From Vagococcus proximus (GTDB lineage: Bacteria; Bacillota; Bacilli; Lactobacillales; Vagococcaceae): 64,000 nt of DNA. Position 1 is the first letter of the stretch. Every line of letters begins with the position of its first letter. The stretch is from NCBI RefSeq assembly GCF_029143285.1, contig NZ_JAPDSH010000008.1:58274-122273 (forward strand), given 5' to 3'. Of this stretch, positions 10,123 to 18,789 are shown piece after piece. The notes beneath the pieces were generated by a model. The model ran no database searches, had not been told where the DNA came from, and was given only the letters and a program-made list of their open reading frames with translations. The position numbers and the translations under genes are program-made.

Positions 10123-12339
10123 TTAACCATTCGTTCGTCGCACACTATGCACGTCTGGAATGCTCTTAATTTTATCAACAATACGCTCCAAATGAGCTAA
10201 GTTTTTAATTTTTACAGTCAGTTGAATTACTGCCATTTTATTTTTAATCGGTTTAGCTTCCACACTAATGAGGTGTTTCGTTGTAGCATTAACCACTTGA
10301 AGGACATCGTTTAGTAAACCTGCGCGATCAAAAGCAAATACTTCTAAATCTGCATGGTACTCTGTATTATTTTCAGCAGCGGTATCTTCCCATTCTACTT
10401 CAATCAGACGGCACTCTGCTTCTTCATTGTTTACAATATTAGGACAGTCCGATCGATGAATCGAAATTCCACGTCCTTTTGTAATATAACCGACAATCCC
10501 ATCACCTGGAACAGGGTTACAACACCGACTAATACGGATCAGCAGGTTTTCAACACCTTGAATAACGATCCCATCTTCATGGCGAACTTTAATTTTATCG
10601 TTCTCTTTTTTACCACCATTAGCAAGAATATCATCTACTTCTTGTTGCTTACGCTCTTGATCTTGTAGTTCACGTTCTTCTTCAGTCAATCTATTCGCAG
10701 CAATAATTGGTGTTATTTCGCCAAACCCAATCGCTGCGTAAAAATCATCCTCAGTTTGCACATTAAGGCGTTCTGCTGCTTCAGCTAATTTCGCTTTTGT
10801 TAAAATTTCTTTTGGTTTAAAATTCATGCTCAGCAGTTGTTTTTCTAACGCCTCTTTTCCTTTTATCACTGTTGCTTCACGGTCCTGTGATTTAAAGAAT
10901 CGTTTAATTTTATTACGTGCTCGAGAGGTCGCTACCATTTTAATCCAATCACGACTTGGACCGAATGAATTGCTAGAAGTTAACACCTCTAAGATATCGC
11001 CATTTCTAAGTTTATAATCAAGCGGAACCATCTTTCCATTAACTTTAGCTCCTGTGGTTTTATTCCCTACCTCAGTATGAATATTATAAGCAAAATCAAG
11101 TGGAACAGACCCTTTAGGCAATTCTGTAACGTCCCCTTTAGGTGTAAAGACATAGACTTTATCACTAAAAATATCGCCTTTGACCCCTTCCATGAACTCC
11201 GCCGCATCATAACTTTCATCTTGCAATTCGATAATTTCATGGAACCAACTTAATTGTTTAGATTCTTGATCTTCTTCTTGTTTATCTGTCTTGCCTTCTT
11301 TATAAGCCCAGTGAGCCGCAACCCCATACTCGGCAATTTGATGCATCTCTTGCGTCCGAATCTGCACTTCAACAGGTTTACCTTGAGGCCCTATCACCGT
11401 TGTATGTAGCGACTGATACATATTCGCTTTTGGCATTGCTATATAGTCTTTAAAACGACCTGGCATTGGTTTCCACTGGGTATGAATCGCGCCTAAAACA
11501 GCGTAACAATCTTTAATGGTGTCCACTACCACACGAATGGCTAGTAAATCGTAAATCTCTTCAAATTCTTTCTTCTTATTCTTCATCTTCAAATAGATGG
11601 AATAAATATGCTTAGGTCGGCCGTAAATTTCACCTGTTATTCCTAAATCATCAATGGAATCTTTAATATCAGAAACGGTTTGTTCAATGTAAACCTCACG
11701 TTCCCCTCGTTTAGAATCCATCAAATTAACAATACGATAATATTGGTTCGGGTTCAAATAGCGTAAAGACGTATCCTCAAGCTCCCATTTAATTTTACTA
11801 ATACCTAATCGATGTGCCAGAGGGGCATAAATTTCTAACGTTTCATTTGAAATACGACGCTGCTTATCTTCACGTAAATGTTTCAATGTTCTCATATTAT
11901 GAAGGCGATCGGCTAATTTAACCATGATGACACGTAAATCTTGTGCCATCGCTAATAACATTTTGCGGTGATTCTCTGCTAATTGTTCTTCATGAGATTT
12001 ATATTTAATTTTCCCAAGTTTGGTTACACCGTCAACAAGCATCGCTACGTCTGGTCCAAATTCTTTAGCTAAATCTTCTAATGTTACATCTGTATCTTCG
12101 ACAACATCATGCAAAAATCCTGTTGCCACTGTATGGGGATCCATCTTCAAATTTGCTAAAATACCGGCAACTTGAATCGGATGAATAATATAAGCTTCTC
12201 CTGATTTTCTAAATTGGTGTTGGTGAGCTTCTGTGGCAAAACAACATGCCTTCTCCACAAAAGCCACATTTGCGCTACTCATATAGCCTGACACCATTTC
12301 AATCACATCTGCTCCACTATATATTACTTCTTTTGGCAT
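10123..12339 (-). CDS. relA: Bifunctional (p)ppGpp synthetase/hydrolase Rel
   Basis: Rel makes and degrades the alarmone (p)ppGpp in the stringent response. The 738-residue protein has an HD hydrolase domain (about 45-195, with HDVVEDT), a synthetase domain (about 235-350, with GRFKDYIAMPK), a TGS domain (about 390-450), a zinc-finger region with CCNP and a C-terminal ACT domain (about 660-735). The intact HD motif argues for both activities. I chose ATG 12339 because an AAAAGGAG site sits eight bases upstream; an in-frame GTG at 12348 lies inside that site. It forms an operon with dtd. Confidence 0.96.
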   Translation of the reverse strand: MPKEVIYSGADVIEMVSGYMSSANVAFVEKACCFATEAHQHQFRKSGEAYIIHPIQVAGILANLKMDPHTVATGFLHDVVEDTDVTLEDLAKEFGPDVAMLVDGVTKLGKIKYKSHEEQLAENHRKMLLAMAQDLRVIMVKLADRLHNMRTLKHLREDKQRRISNETLEIYAPLAHRLGISKIKWELEDTSLRYLNPNQYYRIVNLMDSKRGEREVYIEQTVSDIKDSIDDLGITGEIYGRPKHIYSIYLKMKNKKKEFEEIYDLLAIRVVVDTIKDCYAVLGAIHTQWKPMPGRFKDYIAMPKANMYQSLHTTVIGPQGKPVEVQIRTQEMHQIAEYGVAAHWAYKEGKTDKQEEDQESKQLSWFHEIIELQDESYDAAEFMEGVKGDIFSDKVYVFTPKGDVTELPKGSVPLDFAYNIHTEVGNKTTGAKVNGKMVPLDYKLRNGDILEVLTSSNSFGPSRDWIKMVATSRARNKIKRFFKSQDREATVIKGKEALEKQLLSMNFKPKEILTKAKLAEAAERLNVQTEDDFYAAIGFGEITPIIAANRLTEEERELQDQERKQQEVDDILANGGKKENDKIKVRHEDGIVIQGVENLLIRISRCCNPVPGDGIVGYITKGRGISIHRSDCPNIVNNEEAECRLIEVEWEDTAAENNTEYHADLEVFAFDRAGLLNDVLQVVNATTKHLISVEAKPIKNKMAVIQLTVKIKNLAHLERIVDKIKSIPDVHSVRRTNG

Positions 12340-12406
12340 GTGTCTCACTCCTTTTAGTTAGTTATCTATCAAACTACCCTTATTTAATCGTGGTTATATG
12401 TTATTC

Positions 12407-12435
12407 ATTATACAAACTTTACTTAGCCTTTTCAA
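12407..12435 (-). promoter_or_regulatory. Promoter of relA-dtd
   Basis: TTGAAA (12430-12435) and TATAAT (12407-12412) on the minus strand are spaced by exactly 17 bases. This is a good sigma-A promoter about 70 bases before the relA start. Confidence 0.75.
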
Positions 12436-12466
12436 TCATAGCCCCTTGATAAGTCAAGGTTGTTCG

Positions 12467-13849
12467 TTATTTTAAAAATAAAGTTATCATTTTTTCTTTC
12501 AGTTTAGAATAAGGTGGGTTCATCAGTGATAAACGGAGCAAACTACTTCGTTTTAAAATCGATTTTTGATGAGTAAAGCAAGCAAAACTTGCCTTACCAT
12601 GATACTGTCCCATCCCAGACTGTCCTACACCACCAAAAGGTAGATGACTATTGGCAAGATGAAGAATCGTATCGTTAACCGTGCTCCCGCCAAAAGAAAG
12701 ACGTGTTGTAAGATAACTTGCTTCTTTACTACTTTGAGTAAATGGATAAAAAGCAAGAGGTTTCTCCTTGGACTCAATAAATTGAAGGGCTTCTTCTAAT
12801 GACTCATAACTCAAAATAGGTAAGATGGGTCCAAATACCTCCTCCTCCATGGACATAAGTGCGGTTGTCATTGACCCTTTTAACAAAGTAGGTGCTACAT
12901 AATTTATCATTTTATCAATTTGTCCACCAAAGACAACGTACTCTTGATCTTGTTTCATTAATTTTTCTAGCCTCAAGGTTGCACGTTCATTAGCTACTCG
13001 CCCATACTCATCTGATTGAGCTGGATCAACTCCATAAAAGTCAACAAGCTTCTGTTTCACTAAGTTAATAAACTCATCATGATACTTTTTGTCTACTAAA
13101 CAATAATCTGGTGCGACACATGTTTGACCCGCATTTAAAAACTTTCCCCAAACCACACACTCAGCCGCATGGGATAATTTAGCTTTATCTGTAATAAGCG
13201 CAGGACTCTTCCCACCTAGTTCCAATGTGACAGGCGTTAGATGATGACTCGCTGCCGCCATTACACTTTTTCCAACGGTTGAACTTCCTGTAAAAAATAT
13301 CTTGTCAAATCGGTAAGTCAACACTTCTATATTTCGTTCTTTATTACCTTCGAAAAAGAAAATATATTCTTCTGGAAAAGTTGCTGCCATTAATTCCATC
13401 AACACTTTATTGATGGCTGGTGTTGTTTCTGACAATGCTACCATCGCCACATTCCCACCAGCTATAGCTCCAACTAACGGATCTAGACTTAACAATAACG
13501 GATAATTAAAGGCACTGATAATAAAAACCTGCCCTAATGGCTCTGCTTGCGTATAACTTTTGGCAGGCAATAAAAAGAGAGGCGTTTTAACACGCTGTTT
13601 CTTTTGCCAAACAGAAATGTTTCTTTGTATAAGATTAATACTTTCATACAACACACCCAACTCTGACATATAAGTTTCTAGCGAATGCTTCCCTAAATCT
13701 TTTTCCATCGCTTTGGAGAGCGCTACCTCATTAGCTTTCAAAACTTCTTTTAATTTCTGTAAGTTTTGCTTTCTATAAATAACTTCTTTCGTTTTTCCTG
13801 TTTTATAAAATGCCTTTTGCTTAGAGATAATATCTTCTACACCAAACAT
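12467..13849 (-). CDS. Aldehyde dehydrogenase family protein (class 3-like)
   Basis: This NAD(P)-dependent enzyme oxidises an aldehyde to an acid; the substrate cannot be told from sequence. The 460-residue length matches the short class 3/fatty-aldehyde group (Bacillus YwdH type). Visible motifs are the cofactor loop FTGSSTVGKS (near 190), the Glu motif LELGGKSPA (near 210), the catalytic Cys in NAGQTCVAPD (near 243) and EEEVFGPILP (near 343). The tail is hydrophobic and basic, suggesting membrane association. ATG 13849 follows a GGAGGG site; the in-frame GTG at 13867 lies in that site. It is monocistronic. Confidence 0.9.
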   Translation of the reverse strand: MFGVEDIISKQKAFYKTGKTKEVIYRKQNLQKLKEVLKANEVALSKAMEKDLGKHSLETYMSELGVLYESINLIQRNISVWQKKQRVKTPLFLLPAKSYTQAEPLGQVFIISAFNYPLLLSLDPLVGAIAGGNVAMVALSETTPAINKVLMELMAATFPEEYIFFFEGNKERNIEVLTYRFDKIFFTGSSTVGKSVMAAASHHLTPVTLELGGKSPALITDKAKLSHAAECVVWGKFLNAGQTCVAPDYCLVDKKYHDEFINLVKQKLVDFYGVDPAQSDEYGRVANERATLRLEKLMKQDQEYVVFGGQIDKMINYVAPTLLKGSMTTALMSMEEEVFGPILPILSYESLEEALQFIESKEKPLAFYPFTQSSKEASYLTTRLSFGGSTVNDTILHLANSHLPFGGVGQSGMGQYHGKASFACFTHQKSILKRSSLLRLSLMNPPYSKLKEKMITLFLK

Positions 13850-13924
13850 TTGGTATCCCTCCTTCACGACTTAATTTTTATCTACTATTATAGCACACTA
13901 CTTATTAGCTAATCGTACAAAAAA

Positions 13925-13951
13925 AGGTCACCCCTTAATGGGCCGACCTTA
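13925..13951 (-). terminator. Terminator after rsmE
   Basis: On the minus strand AAGGTCGGCCC and GGGGTGACCTT pair with one mismatch and are followed by seven T. Confidence 0.8.
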
Positions 13952-13955
13952 AAAA

Positions 13956-14714
13956 CTAAACTAATAAATCAAAATGATAACTTGCCGCACCTAGTAGATA
14001 AAGTGGCGCTGTTTCCGCTCGTAAAATACGAGGTCCTAAAGCACAGACATTCCCCCCTAGAGTTTGGAATACGTCAATCTCGTTAGGAGATAGTCCACCC
14101 TCTGGTCCAAAGATAACAAGCAAGCGTTGGTTAGGTTGAATCGTTTGGAAAGTCTTAACTAATTCGCCCGCCTCACCTTGCTTAGCTGATTCTTCATAGG
14201 CAATCAAAATCGCATCATACTCCGAAAAAATAGTTTCGAACTCTTTTGCTTTTTCATACAGTGTTACAGTAGGCTGAACATGACGGTGAGACTGCTCAGC
14301 TGCTTCTTTAGCAATCTTAGCAAGTCGTTCTTGACGCTTCGCTAATTTTTTACCATCCCATTTTACAACGGACGTTTGGCCTGGAAAACCAACAAAATGG
14401 CTGGCGCCCATCTCTGTCCCTTTTTGAACCACAAGATCGAGCTTGTCCCCTTTTGTATACCCACATGCAAGGGTGATAGCAATCGGTAATTCTTTATCCT
14501 GTGTCTCTTTTTCAAGTTCTGTAAGGAAAATAGCATCTCCACTAATCTCTGTCACTTCTGCAACAACTGCCACCGAGTCACTGAATACAAGATAACATTT
14601 GTCTGCCACCTTCATACGCATCACATGAGCAGCATGATGAAAATCATCACCCGTTAATTTTAACGGTTCACCCTGACTTGCATCATAGGATTCCTCTAAA
14701 AAATAACGTTGCAT
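13956..14714 (-). CDS. rsmE: 16S rRNA (uracil1498-N3)-methyltransferase
   Basis: RsmE is a SPOUT-class enzyme that methylates U1498 of 16S rRNA. The 252-residue protein has an N-terminal PUA-like domain (about 1-70), the segment QKGTEMGASHF (near 98) and the knotted SAM site with FGPEGGLSPNEI (near 202) and LGPRILRAETAPLYLLGA (near 225). Length is typical. It follows prmA by three bases and is last in the DUF3013-prmA-rsmE operon, a common Lactobacillales order. Confidence 0.95.
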   Translation of the reverse strand: MQRYFLEESYDASQGEPLKLTGDDFHHAAHVMRMKVADKCYLVFSDSVAVVAEVTEISGDAIFLTELEKETQDKELPIAITLACGYTKGDKLDLVVQKGTEMGASHFVGFPGQTSVVKWDGKKLAKRQERLAKIAKEAAEQSHRHVQPTVTLYEKAKEFETIFSEYDAILIAYEESAKQGEAGELVKTFQTIQPNQRLLVIFGPEGGLSPNEIDVFQTLGGNVCALGPRILRAETAPLYLLGAASYHFDLLV

Positions 14715-14717
14715 CTC

Positions 14718-15668
14718 TTATTCTCCCTCAACCGGTTTTGTTAAGATAATACCAAACCAATCCCCTTGTTGTAGAATTTCCGATACTGTAAAGCCAATTT
14801 CTTTTAAGGCATCCATTACTTCCTCTTTTTTATCTTCGATAATACCTGAGACAATAAATTTACCGCCAGGTTTAACTAAGTTCCAAGCATCTGGAATTAA
14901 ACGTAAAATAATTTCAGCTAAAATATTAGCCACAACGACATCCGCTTGAGTGGATACACCGTTTAATAAATCATTCGCACTCACTTGTACATCAGAAGCA
15001 ACAGGGTTCATGTCCATATTTTCCTGGGCTGCAGCAACTGCCACTTCATCTAAATCATAAGCATAAACTTTATCTGCCCCTAAATGCTTGCTGGCAATAC
15101 TTAAAACACCTGAACCTGTTCCTACATCTAAAACAGTCTCCCCACCACGTAACACGATTTCAAGCGCATGTAAGCTCACCATCGTTGTTGGATGTGTCCC
15201 TGTTCCAAATGCCATACCTGGATCAAGTTTGATAATTTTTTCATCTGGATTTTTAACCTCATAGTCTACCCAATTTGGTACAACTGTCAAATAACGGCTA
15301 ATATTAACCGGATGATAATATTTCTTCCAAGCAGTAGCCCAGTCATCCTCTGCCACTTCACTCATTTCAAGTTTATTTTCTCCAATTTCTAAGCCAAATT
15401 CTGGTAATTTAGCAATACGTTCTTTAATAGTTGGCAATAACTCTGGTAAAAAAGTTGTTTCTGGGAAGTAAGCCATCACGATTGCCCCTTCAGAAATATG
15501 ATCAATTGTTTCTGCATCTAATAACTCACCATAAGCATCACCTACAAAATTTTCGATATCTAACGCATCTTCAATGGCGACACCACTTGCGCCGACTTCC
15601 ATCATAATATTCGAAACTGCCTCAACTGCTTCGCTTGCTGTCGTTACTTTTAATTCTGTCCATCTCAT
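14718..15668 (-). CDS. prmA: Ribosomal protein L11 methyltransferase
   Basis: PrmA trimethylates ribosomal protein L11. The 316-residue protein has an N-terminal substrate-recognition domain (about 1-110), a linker and a Rossmann methyltransferase domain with LDVGTGSGVLSIA (near 178) and the catalytic-site motif VVANILAE (near 246). ATG 15668 is six bases after an AGAGGTG site; the in-frame GTG at 15677 overlaps that site and is less likely. The gene begins a few bases after the DUF3013 stop, so translation is probably coupled. Confidence 0.95.
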   Translation of the reverse strand: MRWTELKVTTASEAVEAVSNIMMEVGASGVAIEDALDIENFVGDAYGELLDAETIDHISEGAIVMAYFPETTFLPELLPTIKERIAKLPEFGLEIGENKLEMSEVAEDDWATAWKKYYHPVNISRYLTVVPNWVDYEVKNPDEKIIKLDPGMAFGTGTHPTTMVSLHALEIVLRGGETVLDVGTGSGVLSIASKHLGADKVYAYDLDEVAVAAAQENMDMNPVASDVQVSANDLLNGVSTQADVVVANILAEIILRLIPDAWNLVKPGGKFIVSGIIEDKKEEVMDALKEIGFTVSEILQQGDWFGIILTKPVEGE

Positions 15669-15680
15669 CGTCGTCACCTC

Positions 15681-16160
15681 TTAATATTTTGGATAGGCTG
15701 TGTAATCTGTTAAGCCAGTCACTTCTGATAATACTTTTTCAAACGCTGCATTGTCCCAATTAAGTTCAAATACTTCTGCTTCTTCGTCACCTAAAAAATC
15801 TAACAAATCACTTTCGCCTTCAGTTAAAACGTCTTTAAAGTATGTCGCCACTGCTACAAGAACACGTTTTTGAATCCCTTTTTTACCTTCATAAGGAATC
15901 ATTGCTAAGTACTCTTCTTCATTTGGTGTGAATTTATCTGGATTATATAATACTAAACTGTCTTCAAATTCAATAACCTCTTCTTCAGAATGAACCCCTT
16001 CTGTATCTTCAATCGCTTGGTCTGTTTGATTTTGAGCATAAATAACCCCAATCACTTCTACTGTATGATTTTTTGTATTCCAATCAATTGCGAAATCGTA
16101 ATCGCCAAAGTTTTTCTCTAATTGTGCTTCTAAAAAGTACAACATATTATCTTTTTTCAT
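15681..16160 (-). CDS. DUF3013 family protein
   Basis: This is a 159-residue acidic soluble protein of a family confined largely to Lactobacillales; its function is unknown. It shows an alternation of short strands and helices, a stretch rich in Glu (about 55-80) and no membrane segment or catalytic motif I recognise. It is first in the operon with prmA and rsmE, so a link to ribosome maturation is possible but only by association. ATG 16160 follows a GGGATG site. Confidence 0.8.
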   Translation of the reverse strand: MKKDNMLYFLEAQLEKNFGDYDFAIDWNTKNHTVEVIGVIYAQNQTDQAIEDTEGVHSEEEVIEFEDSLVLYNPDKFTPNEEEYLAMIPYEGKKGIQKRVLVAVATYFKDVLTEGESDLLDFLGDEEAEVFELNWDNAAFEKVLSEVTGLTDYTAYPKY

Positions 16161-16333
16161 CGTTTCATCCCTCTCTCTTTAACCGACCGTATAAAATGTC
16201 AGTAAGTCCTTTTCCTATTATAACGATTTCTAGGTTAAAAGGCGACTACTCTTTTCAAATCTGCTAGGACAAGATGATAAGATAAACTATGTTATAATAG
16301 AAGCATTACATTTAACAGATAAGGAGAGATAAT

Positions 16334-17602
16334 ATGCATCAACCACTAGCTTTTCGTATGCGCCCCAAAACTTTAAAAGACGTTGTAGGTCAGCAACATT
16401 TAGTTGGCGAAGGAAAAATTATTAGACGCATGGTTCAAGCCGAAATGTTATCCTCTATGATTTTATATGGCCCACCTGGCACAGGAAAAACGAGTATCGC
16501 AAGTGCCATAGCCGGCTCAACTCAATTTGCTTTCCGCATGTTAAATGCTGCAACTGATACAAAAAAAGATTTACAAATCGTTGCCGAAGAAGCAAAGATG
16601 AGCGGCACTGTCATTTTATTACTTGATGAAATACACCGCTTAGATAAAACCAAACAAGATTTTCTTTTACCTCATTTAGAAAATGGAAAAATTATTTTAA
16701 TCGGTGCGACAACAGAAAATCCCTATATTAATATCAATCCAGCCATCAGAAGTCGAACACAAATTTTTGAAGTCAAACCGTTAACGGAAGACGACATCGT
16801 TCGTGCGATTACGGCTGCGCTCCAAGATAAAGAACGAGGACTAGGCAATGAAACGATTGCCATTGAAGACTTAGCATTAACTCACCTGTCACGCGCGACA
16901 AATGGTGATTTGCGTAGTGCCTTAAACGGATTAGAGTTAGCTGTTAAATCAACAGAACCTGATGAAGATGGCACAATTACCATTACACTGGCTATCATAG
17001 AAGAGTGTATCCAACTAAAATCACTGACTCATGATAAAAATGGCGACGGTCATTACGATGTCATTTCAGCCCTACAAAAATCAATTCGAGGCAGTGATGT
17101 TAATGCTGCTCTTCACTATTTGGGTCGATTAGTTGAAGCTGGTGATTTATTTATTATTTGCCGACGATTAATGGTGATTGCTTACGAAGATATCGGTTTA
17201 GGAAACCCACCCGCTGCCGCACGAACAGTTAGTGCTGTTCAAGCTGCTGAAAAATTAGGCTTTCCCGAAGCACGAATTCCTCTAGCAAACGCTGTTGTTG
17301 ATTTATGCTTATCACCAAAATCAAATTCAAGTTATGTCGCTCTTGATGCTGCTATTGCTGATATCAGAGATGGTAAAGCTGGGTTTATCCCTGACCATCT
17401 AAAAGACAGTCACTACAAGGGCGCAAAAGACTTAAATCGCGGCGTTGACTACCAATACCCTCATGCCGTTTCATCTGGCTGGGTAAAACAACAATACTTA
17501 CCTGATAAAATTAAAAATGCTCGCTACTATGAACCCAAATTAACAGGTAAATACGAGCAAGCGCTAGCTCAGCGTTATCATGAAATAACAAAATTATCCT
17601 AA
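16334..17602 (+). CDS. rarA: Replication-associated recombination protein A (AAA+ ATPase)
   Basis: RarA/MgsA acts at stalled replication forks and gaps. The 422-residue protein has Walker A GPPGTGKTS (near 46-54), Walker B LLLDEIHR (near 95-103), a sensor motif GATTENP (near 120), the arginine finger SRTQIFE and a C-terminal tetramerisation domain with IAYEDIGLGNP (near 285). An AAGGAGAG site precedes ATG 16334, and TATAAT at 16293-16298 is a likely -10. 6S RNA follows, as in the Bacillus aspS/yrvN (rarA) region. Confidence 0.95.
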   Translation: MHQPLAFRMRPKTLKDVVGQQHLVGEGKIIRRMVQAEMLSSMILYGPPGTGKTSIASAIAGSTQFAFRMLNAATDTKKDLQIVAEEAKMSGTVILLLDEIHRLDKTKQDFLLPHLENGKIILIGATTENPYININPAIRSRTQIFEVKPLTEDDIVRAITAALQDKERGLGNETIAIEDLALTHLSRATNGDLRSALNGLELAVKSTEPDEDGTITITLAIIEECIQLKSLTHDKNGDGHYDVISALQKSIRGSDVNAALHYLGRLVEAGDLFIICRRLMVIAYEDIGLGNPPAAARTVSAVQAAEKLGFPEARIPLANAVVDLCLSPKSNSSYVALDAAIADIRDGKAGFIPDHLKDSHYKGAKDLNRGVDYQYPHAVSSGWVKQQYLPDKIKNARYYEPKLTGKYEQALAQRYHEITKLS

Positions 17603-17632
17603 AAATAACTACAGCAAGAGAAAGTGTTTCCA

Positions 17633-17661
17633 TTGAAGACTTCGTAGTCCTATGCTATTAT
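17633..17661 (+). promoter_or_regulatory. Promoter of 6S RNA
   Basis: TTGAAG (17633-17638) and TATTAT (17656-17661) are spaced by 17 bases, about seven bases before the start of the paired closing stem of the RNA. Confidence 0.75.
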
Positions 17662-17664
17662 AGA

Positions 17665-17866
17665 GATGGGTAATCTGTGATGTTCGAGTCACTCCACTCT
17701 GTGTTGACCGAACAATTTTAGTATTACATCGGGATTCAACGAATTCAAAAGGAAAACAAGCCTTATCTCTTGGTAGTTTGACATTTGGATAGCGAAGCCC
17801 ACCTGCTTACTGCGGGATCAATACTACGGCGTGATCAACGGCATCAACGGACACTACCCATAATTA
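17665..17866 (+). ncRNA. ssrS: 6S RNA
   Basis: About 200 bases with no open frame but with terminal complementarity (ATGGGTA at the 5' end, TACCCAT at 17855-17861) and largely paired arms around a central region. This is the rod shape with a central bubble that 6S RNA uses to mimic an open promoter and bind the main RNA polymerase. It has its own promoter and terminator and lies just after rarA, the position of 6S RNA in several Firmicutes. The exact ends are estimates from the promoter and the closing stem. Confidence 0.82.
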
Positions 17867-17876
17867 AGACATCCTA

Positions 17877-17904
17877 AGCAATTTGCTCAAGCAAGTTGCT
17901 TTTT
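17877..17904 (+). terminator. Terminator after 6S RNA
   Basis: AGCAATTTGC and GCAAGTTGCT pair across a TCAA loop and are followed by a T run. It lies between 6S RNA and the next gene. Confidence 0.8.
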
Positions 17905-17925
17905 ATTCTATTAAGGAGCTTTACC

Positions 17926-18210
17926 ATGATTAGAATTTTACTTGCTATTATTATTATCGTGTTACTTATTACTGCAAAATACTTAAATTCACACTCAGAG
18001 TCCATCTGTAAAATATTTGGAACAACTGAAGAAGACAGTCAGGCTATTGATAAAACGTTACAGAAGTTCAGTAAAGCTTGCTTACTTTTTAGTGCTTTAG
18101 GTCTGGCTGCATTCTTACTCAATCACCAACTGATTGCTATTATCTATATCTGTTTAGTGATTTTAACATCTGCTATTTTTAGTATTAAATTTGCTAAATC
18201 ACTTTCTTAA
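17926..18210 (+). CDS. Small membrane protein of unknown function (DUF3784-like)
   Basis: The 94-residue protein has three predicted membrane segments (about 2-18, 44-63 and 66-85) and a polar, acidic loop after the first. The pattern recalls DUF3784 proteins, but I do not recognise it with certainty. ATG 17926 has an AAGGAG site eight bases upstream; an upstream start would run into the 6S terminator. It lies 23 bases before a universal stress protein gene and is probably co-transcribed with it. Confidence 0.65.
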   Translation: MIRILLAIIIIVLLITAKYLNSHSESICKIFGTTEEDSQAIDKTLQKFSKACLLFSALGLAAFLLNHQLIAIIYICLVILTSAIFSIKFAKSLS

Positions 18211-18233
18211 AATTATGAAATGAGGTGTTTGAC

Positions 18234-18698
18234 ATGTTTGAACAATACGAAACAATTTTAGTTGCAGTCGACGGATCAGATGAAGCGGAGCTCGCTTTTA
18301 AAAAGGCGGTCAACGTTGCTAAACGAAACAACGCCAAATTAATCTTGGCACACATTATCGACACACGTGCTTTCCAAACTATCTCATCTTTTGATGAAGA
18401 CTTAGCTCAACAAGCAACAGATATGGCTAAGAAAACCTTAGATGAATTAGTAGGTTACGCTAATCTTCAAGGTCTAGAAACAATTGAGCCTATCGTAGAA
18501 TACGGCACACCTAAGACTTTAATTTCTCGTCAATTACCTGATGACTATAATGTAGACTTAATCATGATTGGTGCAACAGGCTTAAATGCTGTTGAACGAC
18601 TATTAATTGGATCAGTATCAGAATACGTTATCCGTCATGCTCACTGTGATGTCCTGGTTGTCAGAACAGATTTGGAAAATAAACAAACTAGAGAGTAA
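18234..18698 (+). CDS. Universal stress protein, ATP-binding type
   Basis: The 154-residue protein is a UspA-fold alpha/beta protein. It begins with the conserved ILVAVDGSDEAE (about 8-19) and ends with the ATP-binding pattern G-x2-G-x9-G-S (GATG...GS, near 122-136), so it should bind ATP and dimerise. ATG 18234 is six bases after a GAGGTG site, and an in-frame GTG at 18225 lies within that site. Its precise role is unknown. Confidence 0.9.
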   Translation: MFEQYETILVAVDGSDEAELAFKKAVNVAKRNNAKLILAHIIDTRAFQTISSFDEDLAQQATDMAKKTLDELVGYANLQGLETIEPIVEYGTPKTLISRQLPDDYNVDLIMIGATGLNAVERLLIGSVSEYVIRHAHCDVLVVRTDLENKQTRE

Positions 18699-18702
18699 TT
18701 TT

Positions 18703-18736
18703 AATAAGCCTCCTCTTAAATAAGAGAAGGCTTATT
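18703..18736 (+). terminator. Terminator after universal stress protein gene
   Basis: AATAAGCCTCCTCTTA and an interrupted complement AGAGAAGGCTTATT form a stem followed by T6. Confidence 0.8.
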
Positions 18737-18745
18737 TTTTATAAA

Positions 18746-18776
18746 AAAAGGTAGAAGTCCTAGGACCTCTACCTTT
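18746..18776 (-). terminator. Terminator after ackA
   Basis: On the minus strand AAAAGGTAGAGGTCC and GGACTTCTACCTTTT form a long stem followed by T7. Confidence 0.85.
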
Positions 18777-18789
18777 TAACTATTAATTA

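Noticed and set aside
12346..12348. GTG as the relA start
   Set aside because: It lies within the AGGAG ribosome site; ATG 12339 has the right spacing.
12246..12449. 67-residue plus-strand frame over the relA start
   Set aside because: It is antisense to the relA start codon and promoter and has no ribosome site.
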